A DNA stretch of 64,000 bases. Source: Chinchilla lanigera (lineage: Eukaryota > Chordata > Mammalia > Rodentia > Chinchillidae). Both the position numbers and the translations under genes were made by a program. Each line of letters begins with the position of its first letter. Positions within the stretch are counted from its first letter, which is position 1. The DNA lies in the NCBI RefSeq assembly GCF_000276665.1, contig NW_004955416.1, positions 3,112,408 to 3,176,407 of the forward strand, given 5' to 3'. The notes under the pieces are model-generated. The model was given only the letters and a program-made list of their open reading frames with translations, did no database searches and had not been told where the DNA came from. This document shows positions 46,279-58,849 of this stretch, piece by piece.

Positions 46279-48786
46279 CATGCCTCACTCATTGCCAGAG
46301 AAAGTGACTACATTTTAAAAGTCACTGCCATCTGAAAGACCATAAAGGTCCTAACGAGATAGAGTAGGTAGATATTCAGGCCTTGGTAAAGCCAAGAGCT
46401 ATGTCTGTACCACCAATCCATTTGGATTGGCAAAATAAAGCATTACATTTCCTCCCTTCCCTTCAGACAGTTAATTAGAGAAATCCCTAAACCTTTTAGA
46501 AGTCTGCAGCATTGCCTGTAGGAAAGTTCAGCTCTGCAGTTGAAGGATTTCATTTGGATGATTAGCATTGTCTCTGCATTTTTACCAAGTTTGAAAAGTG
46601 TATTGTCCCCTAAGTCATGGTGGATGAGAGGAGCAAGGCATTAGGCATAACATTTTGGACTAATATTGTCTTCTGTGATTTTAATGTGTCTTTCTTCAGA
46701 GTTAATTGGACAACCCCATGAAAATAGAAGTCTTCTAAATTCAGTATATTGGAAAGATACTAACATGTAAACAGCTTTCAGGTGGTTTAGTCCGGATAAA
46801 GCTAGGTCTTTATCATACGGCCACAGTTGGTTTTCCCCCTGGATGAAAGTCTGTTCCAGGCAGTGTGTATGCACATATTTCTCCGAGGATGATCTGGGAT
46901 GATGTGTTTTCAGAATGTGTGTTTGATATTGTTTGTTCTCAACCATGAGAATTTATCTGTTACTCTAGGCATTCACAGCACTTTGAACAAGCAATAACCA
47001 ATTAAGTTCCAAACTTCTAAGCAATCGCTCAGGTCCCTATATTACCTGTGGTTGAAACAGAAGGCACTACTGATATGGCATTTATGCCCATCATGCATGG
47101 ACATTTTTATTGTGTATTACTTTCATTTTGTTAGGCCTGTGGTAAACTCCTTTCTGTTAAAATCAGTTATTTATGCTTGTTTCAACTTTTCATAATATAT
47201 TCCTCGGAATGTAAAATCATGAAAGCCAAAAGGAGTCAGAAGGAAAGAAACAGTCTCTGTCAGCAGCCTCAGTGTCCATTCATGCAGGTGCCTGACAATA
47301 GCTCTTGCAGAGTTAGCAGAAGCTCAGACCTGATGTCTTTTTTGCTGCCCATCACTTCTGTAGCCTGCAGTGTGTTTTTTGCAAGAGGCCTGCTTACACA
47401 GTTAACTCCACCAGCAACCATTCAGTGACACACTGACATCAGATGAAAATGAAAATGCTGTGTGACCTCCCCACTGCACCTCCTCGACAGAGTTGTTTCC
47501 TGCTCCTGACCTATGCTAACGACTATTGCAACTAAGAACGCAGTCATAGGATAATCAACCTCAAAAAACTTCATGGTGATGTATTGATTTAACTCTTATT
47601 TTCTACATTTTTCTCGGTTAGAGAAGGTAATCGAGTGTTTGCATTTACATGGTCTCTTACTTTGACAGAAGAATGTATGTGGAGGAAAACATAAAGAAAG
47701 GGCATTTAATTACCTGTAAATCAGATTTAATTATCCCAGGAGAATTTAAAAGCAAGATTTCTGTCAGGTTGATAGTGCAGGTAATAGAAAGTTGTCTGTC
47801 CAGAGCCCTTCTTACATCCTGTCCTCCCTCTCCCTCAGGAACACTTTTTGTGGGTAGCAATACCAAAATATCATAGCACAACTTGGTCACCAGGGCCAGC
47901 CTTGAGGTCATACTTGGTGACAAGCAGGAAGGTGAAGTGTGTCTCAAGCATCCTTCTTTATGTACTGTTGATCCATCACCAAAGCACAAAATATTTTTTT
48001 CCTTTTCTTCAAAAATTGGCAAACTTGTTCATATCAGGATGTTTGATCACTGTAAGAAATGGTGATGGTCATCATTGTAATATATCGAATGGTGATGCTC
48101 TCTGGTTTGAACACTTATGAAATCATACATCAGCACTGAAAGAAAATTAGAAAATAAATCAAGCTTTAAACACAGAACAGCAACAAATACTCATATCTAC
48201 AAATATTATCATTTTTTATTTGTTATATAATTTAGTTGAGTGTTATTTTATTTTCTCTTCTAATTTTTCAGACCTTGAGATATCTACTATAAATGGAGAT
48301 TTATATAGAATCTCAGAAGATGAGAAAATTTGTTATCAGTAAGAAACAGAGGAGAGGTCTTGTTATGATTCTCTAATGCATGGTTTTTACTGTTGTCTTG
48401 AACACAGAAGTTGAGGTTGTTAGTTGACTTAGAAGTTACTAATGGGCTTCAAAGTTCAAAGGAGTAAGACCCAGAAGACTTATAACATTAAGTATGGCTG
48501 TAACCCTACCCTAAGGTGGCTGTTTTGAACAGGAAGCTAAGTTTTACAAACACCAGTTCATAAAGCTCAGTTACATATATTTCTTGAAGTTATTTAAATG
48601 AGTGAGTACTCAGGCCTCTCCTTCAAAAAAGAAGTGTACTGCTAATGTTTGGCCCAAATATTTTAAAAAATGCCATGGAATTCTTGCCTTCAGGTCTATA
48701 CTTTTTGTAATAAGAATTAGGTCCAGCTTTGTGAATATGTCACCTGTATGGTCACACAAGTTAGGCTTGCTTAGGCTCTGCTACTG
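46279..48786. other. Unique sequence, no gene seen
   Basis: The longest frames (46641-46946 minus, 101 codons; 47657-48022 minus, 121 codons) have no recognised domain, and the second overlaps three plus-strand frames. Two adjacent small hairpins lie at 46382-46395 and 46413-46430. Confidence 0.5.
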
Positions 48787-48800
48787 CCATCTTGAAATTA

Positions 48801-48876
48801 TATTTTTTTGGTATCAGGAATCAAACTCAGGACCTCATACCTGCCAGGCAGGCACTGAGTCACTGAGCTAAATCCC
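48801..48876 (-). mobile_element. ID SINE, 5'-truncated
   Basis: GGTATCAGGAATCAAACTCA, CTGCCAGGCAGGCACTGAGT, CACTGAGCTAAATCCC are the reversed ID. The outermost GGGGCTG is missing. An exact 13-base target-site duplication, CCATCTTGAAATT, occurs at 48787-48799 and 48875-48887. The open frame at 48602-48871 ends in this SINE. Confidence 0.9.
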
Positions 48877-48887
48877 ATCTTGAAATT

Positions 48888-50599
48888 CTTAATTTTTGAA
48901 CAAAGAGCCTCACTTTTTTCTTTTGCAAAGAGCTTCACACATGATATAGTCAGTCCTATAGGAAATGTGATTTGCCCTCACATGAAATTTCTTTTGTCCT
49001 CATGCTGTACCTCATAAGAAGGATGGTAGAAATCTGTGGGAAGAAGTATTAATGAGTTGTTTGGCCTGTAAATATGCCCCGTGTTCAGCTCTCTTGTCCA
49101 ACATCCAGAAAAACCCTTGCATAATGTCTCCATACACATACAGCTGTCATGACTTAGCTTGCAGAGGATATTAGTAAAAATTTCCCCATAGGACCAGCCA
49201 GTTCCATTTTAAGTTATACTTTCCACAGACATTATAGTGGCACCCAGAAGTAACACTTAGAGCTTCTTTTCCTTGCAAACTAGAACACAAGATGAACCAA
49301 AATCTTCATAATAATATTCCTTGAATATAACTAGAAATAAAATTGAGAGCAAATACCCACCTCTCACAAAATACTGCCAATTCTAATTTTTCAATCTTTT
49401 TATCATAGTACTATTTGCAAATTTGTAATAAAAATTGTTTAAATTCTGATGACATTTGGCAATATGTCTGTCAAAATCTAATTCCTTAAGGAACATACCC
49501 AGCATTCTTTGGTAGTTATGCCAGACCATGAGATGGGGCATAAGTCCTGGTTTTGTCCAAACCAGCTGCCACTGGGCCTTCTCTCCTAGAGTTTCTGTGG
49601 TGGTATCCAGCAATTTATTGCTTTGGCCCCAACAATTACTGTTCCCACTTTGCAAATATTTACATGATTAATTTTTCCTGATGTGTGTATTTCCAACCAT
49701 AACACAAACAGCTTTTCATTTCAAATAAGTGAGGAGACACCCTGAGGGGCAAGATCATACATTTTCATGAAGTTACTGCTGTGGAAATTTGTAATTTTTA
49801 CAGAAAATTTCATTTTTCCTGGAATAAAATGAAAATTTAATACCTGTGAACACTGTTTTTCATTTTCACAATATAAAGTGACAGCAAGAATAAAATAAAT
49901 TTATATTTAGAATTTTTAATTTGGGGGTGGTTATCGCAGTATGCTGTTTCTTTGGCATTTATTTAGCACCTCTCTCAACAGTAGGAGGTTCTTATAATTT
50001 TGAGACTTGTGTTGCCTCTACTCCTAAAAACAGAACTATTGGGCAGCTTCACGAGTTATGAGCATAATAAACTGGGCAAATAAAATACAGGTTATTAATA
50101 CTTTGAGAAAAATTCTCCAATGCCAGAATTCAATGCTAGAAATTTCTGTGATCTTGAAGGAATCACAAGCATGCAGAAGGCATTTATTTGCTTTTCTAAG
50201 ATTAGAGGAAGAGAAGTTTCCGGTAAAATAATTTGTCTTTTATTATAAGTTTATATTCTGAGTCATTAATAAAATGCAAAGATCTGTGACCTTTTCCTTT
50301 GTGTCTTTGACCATTTAACGAACTTGGGGAGTTATAACTTGCATCTCCACTCTAAAAGTTGAACTAGAGACTATGCTTGCTCTCTTCACTCCCATATTCT
50401 AGAAGTATATGAGAAAACTGAAAGTGCTGTGGAAACGAACTTTTAAAAATTTTAACTATGTGCATATTTTAATGAGTAATAGAAAATATGTGTGTGGTAT
50501 GTCCATGTGTAATATCAGTCTCAAATTTTAGTTAATCCTCTTAGCATTACCTTGAAAATAGCCAGCATGTCATCCATCTCCTACTTTCACACTGTGCTC
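48888..50599. other. Unique sequence, no gene seen
   Basis: The 90-codon frame at 49383-49655 minus was inspected and has no motif I recognise. AT-rich elsewhere. Confidence 0.5.
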
Positions 50600-51094
50600 A
50601 GCACACTGTCACTGATAAATCGGGACCACACCCTCCTAACTGGCCTCTCTGCTTCTAGGCTGGCTTCCGTGATGTATCTTCCTCATGAGAAGCAGAAGGA
50701 AACTTTAACATCCTAAATTAGATTGAGTCACTCCTCTGCTGGAAGTCCTCCAGTAGCTTTCCATCTCAGCCAGAACTAAAGTCAGTATCCTAGCTGTGGC
50801 CTGAATGCTGTCTGGTCTTCCCTCTGGATTCTCAAATGGTAGACTGGTCCCTGTTCCATCTCCTACCATCTCTTCCTCTCTGCTCCAGCTTTATTGCTGT
50901 TCTTTAATTGTGGCAAACAGCAATTGGCTTAAGAACCTTTACAGTTACTTTTCTTCCCCCTGAATTCTCTGTTCCCTGCTATCCACATGAATATCTACTT
51001 TGTTTTAGACCTCTGCTCAAATGTCCCTTCTCTTGGCCTTTTTCCTCATACTTTCACTTTCTGTTCCTTTACCGGGCATGTGTTTCTTCATAGC
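50600..51094 (+). mobile_element. L2 LINE 3' region, sense
   Basis: CCTCCTAACTGGCCTCTCTG, GAGTCACTCCTCTGCTGGAA, TCCTCCAGTAGCTTTCCATC, CCTAGCTGTGGCCTGAATGC, GACCTCTGCTCAAATGTCCC are collinear with L2. The frame at 50908-51093 lies inside it. Confidence 0.8.
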
Positions 51095-51955
51095 AGTTAT
51101 GGCCAGTAGTAGATTGAAGGAATGAACCCTGTTTGTCATTCAATCCGATGCCCACATTCTTTACCATGTGATTTGTAATTTTCCTCACTCTGAAGCTGGG
51201 CATAGCCGTGTGATGTCAACTTGAATGGATTAAGAAACGCCTAGTGGATTAGTGGACCCAGGTCTGGGTGTGTCTGTGGATTACTGACTTGTAGGCACAA
51301 ACTCAAGAGGGAAAGCCCATCCCAGATGGACACAGCCTCAGCCAATAGGCTTGTGGCCTGGGATACTATAGCAAAAAAGAAAATCTTCTGCTTTGCTTCT
51401 TGGAGGAGTTTCAGTCTAAATATTGCCTTTGGATGTTGGTCTCCAGTTCCTCCCTGCTTCTAGCACAGACCCTTTCACCTTCTGACACAGATTTACCCTG
51501 GGCACAGCAGTGAACTCCTCACCTTTGACTTCCAGCGGGCTCCTCCTACTCTCCATCATGCAGATGGCCAGTTTGTGTTCTCCCACCCCTATTCCTCAGG
51601 TGGCCATTGTAAGTGTTATTATGTATTAAATCTGTTCTTTTGGTGAACCCTAACCAATACACCATGCAAATGTGACTTGCTTTGGCCAGTTGGTGACTTG
51701 AAAAAGCTGTACTCATTTCTGTTTATTCCTCCTGCACTTTCCATGAATAGAGGTTGGAGGATGAGGTTCACAGATCACAGCAGTTTTACTCTGGAAATCC
51801 CAGCCATAGCCTCCTAGATCAGTAATAACTAGCTGACTTTTGGTTATTTGAGCACATTCTGCTGGAATCAGAAGGGCTAAACAGCCAAGCCCATAGACTC
51901 TTGAATGAAATAAACGCTTATTACTTTTAAGATATTCAGAATCATAGTGTTTGTT
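51095..51955 (+). mobile_element. MLT1-like LTR, split by a later LTR insertion
   Basis: The left part (51095-51213) has ACCATGTGATTTGTAATTTT and CCTCACTCTGAAGCTGGGCA. The right part resumes at 51662 with TGTGACTTGCTTTGGCCAGT and ends near GAATGAAATAAACGCTTATT. In intact relatives these join as '...GGCCATGTGACTTGCTTTGG', which shows the interruption. Confidence 0.65.
51214..51661 (+). mobile_element. ERVL-type LTR nested in the older LTR
   Basis: Begins TGTCAACTTGAATGGATTAA and ends ATGTATTAAATCTGTTCTTT, TGGTGAACCCTAACCAATAC. TGTGA occurs just outside both edges (51209-51213 and 51671-51675) and may be the target-site duplication, though the right edge is uncertain. The subfamily is not resolved. 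Confidence 0.6.
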
Positions 51956-51984
51956 ATGATGTAATATTATGTGTTATGCTTGAT

Positions 51985-52470
51985 ATGTAGTGTCAGTTTG
52001 AGGAGTCTAGAGGTTGGCTAAGTGACTCAGCAGTTCTACATCCTGGGGTGAAGAGGGCATTCAGTGCGCTTACCTGCTCTGGGATTTTGTTCATTGTGTC
52101 AATTTGAGAAGTTTAGAAGGTTAACTAAGGGGCTCAGCAGGGAGCCAGGGTGCTTATTTTGTGTTCATCCTGAGCCTGTGCAGGAGGAGGGCGTGGAGAT
52201 TATGTGAGTGCTGCACGCCCCTTGGTGGGGGTGGCCCGCTTACAGTATAAGGGAGGGAAAGAGCCTTGTTCTTCCTCCCATTTTGTTCTTGCTGCTTTTG
52301 CTGTCTTGTGCCACTTTGAATTGTTGCCCCCTGTGCCGTGCCACCCTGCCTTGGAGCCAGCTGATTATAGACTGAAACCTCCACAAACTGTAAGCTAAAT
52401 AAAGCTTTCGGTCCTTAATTCTGGGTGTCAGGTATTTTGTCTCAGCATGAGAAAAAAGTAAGGAAGACAT
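51985..52470 (+). mobile_element. MaLR-type LTR with internal duplication
   Basis: The 3' half reads CCTTGGAGCCAGCTGATTAT, AGACTGAAACCTCCACAAAC, TAAGCTAAATAAAGC, TCAGGTATTTTGTCTCAGCA. The 5' part contains two related segments, 51991-52034 and 52097-52140 (TGTCAGTTTGAGGAG / TGTCAATTTGAGAAG), 106 bases apart. AATAAAGC is a plausible LTR polyadenylation signal. Small frames on both strands at 52154-52470 are LTR-derived. Confidence 0.75.
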
Positions 52471-54122
52471 TCAAAGTATAGTTAGTTTATAAATTCCTAA
52501 GAACTGTTCTGTCAGTTACATTAATCAGTAGAGGATGTTAGATACAAAGAAAATATTTATTAATTTTGTCATACACAGGGTACTTTACAGATAATATTGC
52601 TGAGAATAAGTATAAAATAGGTAGCATCACAGTAAACCTTTAAAGCCATATGTGTTGCAGATGCAATTGTAAGATGTTCCATGTTTTGGGGGAGATTTTA
52701 GCAATCAGAAAGCTGTTCCGCTAATGATTAAGGTGGTGAATACTGTGTTAGGTACTAGGATATAAAATAATATTATATTTTAATCTATGTACATAGGCAA
52801 ATATAGGGATCTGTAGATTATTTTTATGGAACTTCCATAGACACTTACTGTAAACCCAAAATATATCAGATATGCAATTCGAACATGAAATCTTTTAAAG
52901 TGCCTCATCATCCCAGAAAGATGCTGCAATGGAATTTTTAGAAATGTGTGATCACAAAATCTTTTATCACTTCTCTTTAATATTAAAGAGTGGGGAGTCT
53001 GAAGTTACTCTTTGGTCAATTGGCATTCATTGTTGAATACAACTGCTTAGCATATACCCAACCTTAATCTGAGCACCAGGAATACCGAACCAAAACAGGC
53101 ATGGTTTGATTAATTTTTTAAAAACAAAACAAATTACACTTAAAAAAAAAAAAACTAGGATTCAGTTGGGAAATACAGGAAACAAAAATAAAAATACCTC
53201 ACCAACTCAGAGAATCTGCTTTCTGATTTCATTTATCAAAGTCTCAAGTCCCATGACTACCAATCACTTATCACTGAATATTTATGCAATAATCAGTAAT
53301 GCTGAAATGTATGTATGTAGTTGTCAATCACTATGAACTCAGTTTCTGGGAGTCAAGAGATAATTGACATATCCAAACAGTGCACTCAATCAAACAGCAG
53401 AGCTGTAAGGCAGGATTTCTCTCATGAAATTTATAAAGCAGGAGAAAGAGGCATTACTTTCTTCACTTTTTACCACTATGATCAGGACTGTTCTGTACCT
53501 GCTTTTCAGAACAAAATTATTTCAAGTTTATGTAATACTGACTATAGCCCCACATACCCTGGTGTTAAGATACTGAATTTGACATTTTGTTGTTATTGTC
53601 CAACTAAGCCAAAAATGATACTGTTATGTACTTATTCCGCCATATGTACGTATAGGGAGTGTATGTGTCCAGCACATGAAACACTGACATTTCCATAACA
53701 GATTAGATTGACATCCTATTAAAAGTGTGCTGTGAAGTTAGTCTGGTCATATTTATGTACCATTTTGCCACCTGAACTCTGCACTCATTGAGGACAGGTC
53801 TTGTATTTATCCTTCCTTTGGAACCTTCAGAGCACCTTCCCTTGTGCAAGTAAGTTGTCCAGTAGTTATTTGATTTAATTGAGTCATCATTCCTGTCCAC
53901 CAATAGCACTCATGGGAGATAGGATAGAAAAAATAAATATAGGTACAAAGAAAACATGGGAATTTGATATTTTGTCTCCCTTATTACCTTAAAACTCTGA
54001 GTCAGCCTATCCTCAGCTCAGCATGTAAGCATTTCAGTTACTGAAGGAGTTCATTACTCCCAAATCTACTTGCTCTATCTTACTCTTCTTCCAGGAAAGA
54101 GCACCTAAATTTCCAGAAGCTG
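52471..54122. other. Unique sequence, no gene seen
   Basis: The 125-codon frame at 53321-53698 plus has no recognised motif or neighbouring exon signals. Poly(A) run near 53142-53153. Confidence 0.5.
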
Positions 54123-54232
54123 AAAGTGGTCATGCCATGCCTCTAATCCTTGGGAGGCTAAGGCAGGAGGGTTGCCAAGTTTGAGCTCTGCTGGGGTAAC
54201 TTAGTGAAATCCTGTCTCAAAGACAATGAAAA
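54123..54232 (+). mobile_element. B1-type SINE, old, monomeric
   Basis: GCTGAAAGTGGTCATGCCAT, GCCTCTAATCCTTGGGAGGC, AAGGCAGGAGGGTTGCCAAG and GAAATCCTGTCTCAAAGAC are B1. The 29-base internal duplication is not evident, so it looks like an older proto-B1-type copy. Confidence 0.75.
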
Positions 54233-56254
54233 GTGTACAGGTATACCCAGCTGCCAGCTTTCACAATGCCCAGTTCCAGATCCTCATGAACATTACCTAT
54301 AAATCCCCAAACCTACAATCTTTTTGGATTCTAGGAAAAGCAATGCCTTGCAGGCCACCCCATGATGAGATCAACTCCCCCCATGCAGAAGCAATTGCTC
54401 AATGACAGGAATCCAGGCAGCCCTCTTTCCAAGCTTAAATTATCTCATCAAAACCAAACTATCACATATAAGCATGAAAAACTGGCCAAAAAAAAAAAAA
54501 AGATTTAGACATTAACTCTTCCTTTCAATAAACCAATAAAGATCAGCAGTAACAACCACTGTCAATTTCCTATCATCTTGTTTTGAAATTCTGTACAGTT
54601 TTTATTGTTTTTGTGTTGTATTTTTATCTTTGTTGTTGTTATTTTGTTTTCTTTTCTCCTTAAAAGAAAAAAGAAAAAACAAACTATCCCACAAGCACAC
54701 ACATTCCTTTGGAGCTATGAAATCCGAACTGAGATCATAATCAGCCAGACCCCAGCCCAGTACAGCACCCCATAAAACTGGTGCCCAATCTTTTGTTAGT
54801 AGGTGAGGCTGTTGCTCCTCTTCAGACCTGTGCCCTTTGTTCCTCACACTGAAGCTCCTTCCCTGTATTTCTTACATTCCTTTCTTAGAGGCCAGCTGAG
54901 TCTTTGTCACAGCAGTGCCTCCTGTTTATTTTCTCTTCTCAGTTAGAACTTTTCCCTGTAAAATTTCTGCTGCCCTCACTGAAGCAAGGACCCATGGTTG
55001 GTGGTGATAATAATAATGAGCAATGGCAATGCACTGGGCGCCCTCAGGGAACAGGAGGTAAATATCGCTGTGGTAACACAAGTGATAGTAGGATGCAGCA
55101 CCCACTGGGGAGGAGCTTGTAAATGTGTTTCCAAATTGGCAGACTCGTTTGAGAAAAGGTGTTCTTTGAGCTTGGGCTGACATGACATATTTGAACAAAC
55201 ATATTCCTTTCTATTTGTCAAAAATCAAAGATTTTGCCGCAATTTAAATCTGATTCAGGTGGTGAAGCATCTGGAAATCATGAAGGCACTTATGGAACAT
55301 CACAAATTGTTGACATAGAAAGCTTAAAATTATGTAATGTACCATTTCGTTCTTAATCAGATGCCATCTCATGCCAGATTCTTCTGTGGATGAGGAGTGG
55401 CAGGTGCCAAATTTACAAAACTCAAGAGAGAAATAGTTTAAAGAAATTTATTTTTTTAAATTAATGAATTGGGAAAAGCCTCCTTATTTTCCTCTGGCTG
55501 TGAAACCTCTAAACATATCCATCATAAACATTGTTTTAAATTGCCTAAGTGTGTTTCCAACTTATGTTTGACATTTTAGTTAAACGCAAGTCTATAATAT
55601 TATACTTTATAGACTGAAAGATAGAAACACTAGTCTGGATAAAATTACTCTACCCCTTTAAAACCTAAACAACAATAAATAAATAAAATTGGTTACAGCA
55701 CTGTCATTGCAGCTAGAGAGTTGGAAGAATTTGCATTAGTTTGACTCTTCTGCTTCACACATTTCTAATCCACCTTGATATTTTGAAAAAGAAAAAAGAG
55801 TTATAAGGAAAACATCTGTTGCTACTCATGTCATTTTTCCATCTACGTCAGGGTCCATAATAGTTTAAGAGAGGGCATCGCTCCCCTTTATCTCCATCTC
55901 TGTCTCTCTCTGTCTCCGTCTCCCACCACCGTCTCTCAATCTATGGGTTGTGAACTTCTTATTTCATTAAAATTCTTATAAGAAAATAGTGCTGCTTCTT
56001 TCACCTTTCCCTTTCTCTGTAAGTAGCATTCTGTCCCTCTCCTCACATTACTCCCGGGCGGGCAGTTGCCTTCTCCTCCCTACCTCTCCAAAAGCCCTTC
56101 AGAGGTGCTGCTGCATCTTCTCCTTGCAGTTTGCTTCAATTTTTATTTCCATATTTATTGCCTCACTATCTGAATCCCTCACTCCTGAATCCAACTTTAG
56201 TTTTTTTCGGTCCCTCTCCTTTGGAATTAAATACCTAATAAAAAATGTTTTCCC
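54233..56254. other. Unique sequence, no gene seen
   Basis: An A run lies at 54488-54501 and a T/GTT-rich patch at 54598-54660. Frames at 54602-54847 and the four overlapping ones at 54904-55221 are in alternate frames of the same DNA. 55890-55930 is CTCTGTCT-rich. The frame at 55989-56312 lacks domains. Confidence 0.5.
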
Positions 56255-56430
56255 TTTCATTCACAAATATCTCTTGAGCACTCACCACTACCAGACACAA
56301 TTTGCATTTTAAGAATACAGAAGGGGAATAAGACAGGTAAGGCTCCTGGACTGACAATGCATATATTTTAGGGTGGGGAGTTGGGGGTAGATACATATCA
56401 TTATAAAAGTCAGGCAAATTTAAGTGTTAT
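56255..56430 (-). mobile_element. L2 3'-end, antisense
   Basis: TTTCATTCACAAATATCTCT, TGAGCACTCACCACTACCAG, TTAAGAATACAGAAGGGGAA and GGCTCCTGGACTGACAATGC follow the reversed L2 terminus. Confidence 0.7.
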
Positions 56431-56540
56431 GTAGGGTTGCCAGATTTGACAAGGAAAAATACCAGATGCCCAGATAAATTTGAATTTCAGATAAGCCACA
56501 AATAATATTTTAACCTAAGTATGTCCCATAGAATATTTAA
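56431..56540. mobile_element. Ancient DNA-transposon-like fragment (family uncertain)
   Basis: TAGGGTTGCCAGATTTGACA, GATGCCCAGATAAATTTGAA, TTTCAGATAAGCCACAAATA and AAGTATGTCCCATAGAATAT match a palindromic mammalian repeat that I remember by sequence but not by name. Only one half of the palindrome is present. Confidence 0.5.
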
Positions 56541-56954
56541 ATTAGCATGACTAAAATTAAAATGGAATAGAGAGTGGGTATTGAGGCCAGTCTGCAGCTG
56601 TCCCTTTGGGAAGGCGTCTATGGCAAGTTTGCCCCTCTGTGCTCTCACTCAGACTCTTCTGGGTTCAGTCACCCTCCCGTGCTCTGGTCTCTGCTGATGT
56701 CGACTTCGTTTCTTCTCAAGCTCTACCTCTTTTAAACATTTTTTTGCCACAATTCCAACACACATCCTCCTCTTCTTGTACAGATTATCTTTACCTTTGA
56801 TACTCACACTACACGGGTAACACACAGGACCGTGCCCTAGGGTAATGCCTACATTCTGGAGTGGGAATTTTGGTTGGCCTTCAGTGGTCTATTGTCAAGT
56901 TTATGAATGTTCTTATTAATTTCTTCTATTTCCAACTTGTGAGCACAAGAATCA
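56541..56954. other. Unique sequence
   Basis: The small frame at 56606-56800 has no recognisable domain. Confidence 0.4.
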
Positions 56955-57130
56955 AGAGTAAATGCTCTTGTGTCAAACAGCCCAGAGTTTAGATCCTGGT
57001 TCTGCTGCCTACTGGCTGTGAGGCTTCAGAAAAGATACCGGGTATGCCTCAGTAACTTCATTTGCAAAAAGTGGGATACAGTCATATCCAATGAACAGAG
57101 TTCTTGACAATAGTAAATGTTATTACGTAT
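56955..57130 (-). mobile_element. MIR SINE, antisense
   Basis: TAAATGCTCTTGTGTCAAAC, CCCAGAGTTTAGATCCTGGT, TCTGCTGCCTACTGGCTGTG, CAGTAACTTCATTTGCAAAA are the reversed MIR in order. Confidence 0.75.
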
Positions 57131-57244
57131 GTGGAATCCCTGCACAAAGCAAGCTGGCTTGCTTTTCCTCCGCTTCCTCATAATTCTCTTTATTATCATC
57201 TGCATACAATTTCCAGAGTAGTACAAAAGTGAGAAAGCTACTTC
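57131..57244. other. Unique spacer
   Basis: Nothing recognised. Confidence 0.35.
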
Positions 57245-57324
57245 TCTTTTGTCCCTGAGGTACTGGGGATAGAATCCACGGCTTCATGCATGTTAGACAA
57301 CCACTGAACTACATTCCAGCACCC
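57245..57324 (-). mobile_element. ID-type SINE monomer, old
   Basis: GAGGTACTGGGGATAGAATC and CACTGAACTACATTCCAGCA are a diverged reversed ID-like body, as in the second half of B1-ID composites. Confidence 0.65.
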
Positions 57325-58849
57325 AGAAGACTATTAGTGAATAAAACTTTTCAGTATTACATGAACATGAAATGAACAATGCCCAGCATCACAAAACAAA
57401 ATAAAAACAAAAACAGGGAGAAATGAATGAACAGTGGCTTCTATAGTTTTACTTATTTTTTTATATGTATCTGGCCCCTTGTATTGATCACACTGAGTAA
57501 TAAAGAATAATTTGTCTTGTGCTTTCTTAAGAGGAAAAGAACTAATGAGAATGAAAAGTTAAACATATATTACAGCAGCACACTCCAAAAACAAACTATG
57601 AGATGTTAATTAAATGCTACTCATGTCTATTCTCTAATCTTTTCTGCAAAGTAAATTTACAGGAGCCAGAATCAGCTCCTTTTTGTAAGAGACCGTTCTT
57701 CTAAATACAGAAGCTTTGGGTCACTGGTAAAAGTATTCAGTGACAATCATGATGATGGCCCCCTGATGATCTGTCCAAGAAAAATTGGATTAAATGGCAG
57801 GTTTCCAAACCTACTGTTCAGCAGAAAATTACTCATTTTATATTACACTTTTGTAACTGATGTTTTTGGTATTATATTCTCTATTGTAGTTATATCTGTA
57901 GCCAAGTGTGCACATTTAATTCAATAATACACCTTCTAATGTTATGAGAAACAAAATCTTTAGGGCTGAAATGCATGTTTGGTCTTGGAAAAAGAATATG
58001 GGGGAAGCCAGTACAAAATAATATGTCCCATCTGCCTGACAGATTAGTAGAACTGCAAAGATCATTATTGCTATAAGTCTATAGTACACTTACATTATTA
58101 TAAGTTTGTAGTTATATGTTTTGAATAAGAGAAGCATAAAAGAAATACTTCTGAAATAAGCCCTAAACTACAGGGTAGCTGAAGGTGAAAACTCCATTAG
58201 AATGACAGCCAAAAATTATTCTAGACATGGTTCTGTCTCCTCAGAAAAAAATGAATCTTTGGGGTAAGTAAAAACAGATTAGAATTAAAATGATTACAAG
58301 AGCATGCATAGAAAAAGAGAGCATGGTAACCCAGAAATGGCTATAAGAAGTTACTGTGTTGCCTTTGTTATGTGAACACTCTAAATTGCAAGGTGAAACA
58401 AAATGTCTCCTTGAAAGTTCTGGAAAAATAAATAAGTAGATAAATTGAACTTAAATGATGATTAAAATATGCTTGTTTTCATAAAAACATATTCTAAAAC
58501 TTAAATTTCCATTACTCTCATATTTACTCTAGGGATTTAATTATTCCTGGTGACTGAATGCAATCTTTTAACTTCTACAGTCAAAATTATATTACTTTCA
58601 ATTCATAGTAATTCTATATAATTTAGTTCCATTTAAAAATTTTAAGCCCTAAAGTATAAGGAGATTTAGGACGAAATAATCATCACATAGTATGATAATA
58701 TTTGCACTGATTCTATTTTTAGATAATGCCCAAATCCTGTTTAGAGGGATAAGGATCTACATTAAGTGACATGAAGAGAATGACAAGGCTATTTCCCCAA
58801 ATATCTCTTAGATGTCTGGATGTGGTATTATTTACTTCCCCGTTCAGAG
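57325..58849. other. AT-rich unique sequence, no gene seen
   Basis: No frame of interest and no nameable repeat. Confidence 0.5.

Noticed and set aside
46147..46335. Frame rich in S/L/P
   Set aside because: Translated from a CT-rich low-complexity tract.
47657..48022. 121-codon minus-strand frame
   Set aside because: No domain, and plus-strand frames are open over the same region.
50908..51093. Small plus-strand frame rich in F/P/L
   Set aside because: Part of the L2 fragment.
53321..53698. 125-codon plus-strand frame
   Set aside because: No recognised domain and no flanking gene signals. Kept as unannotated; a protein search could overturn this.
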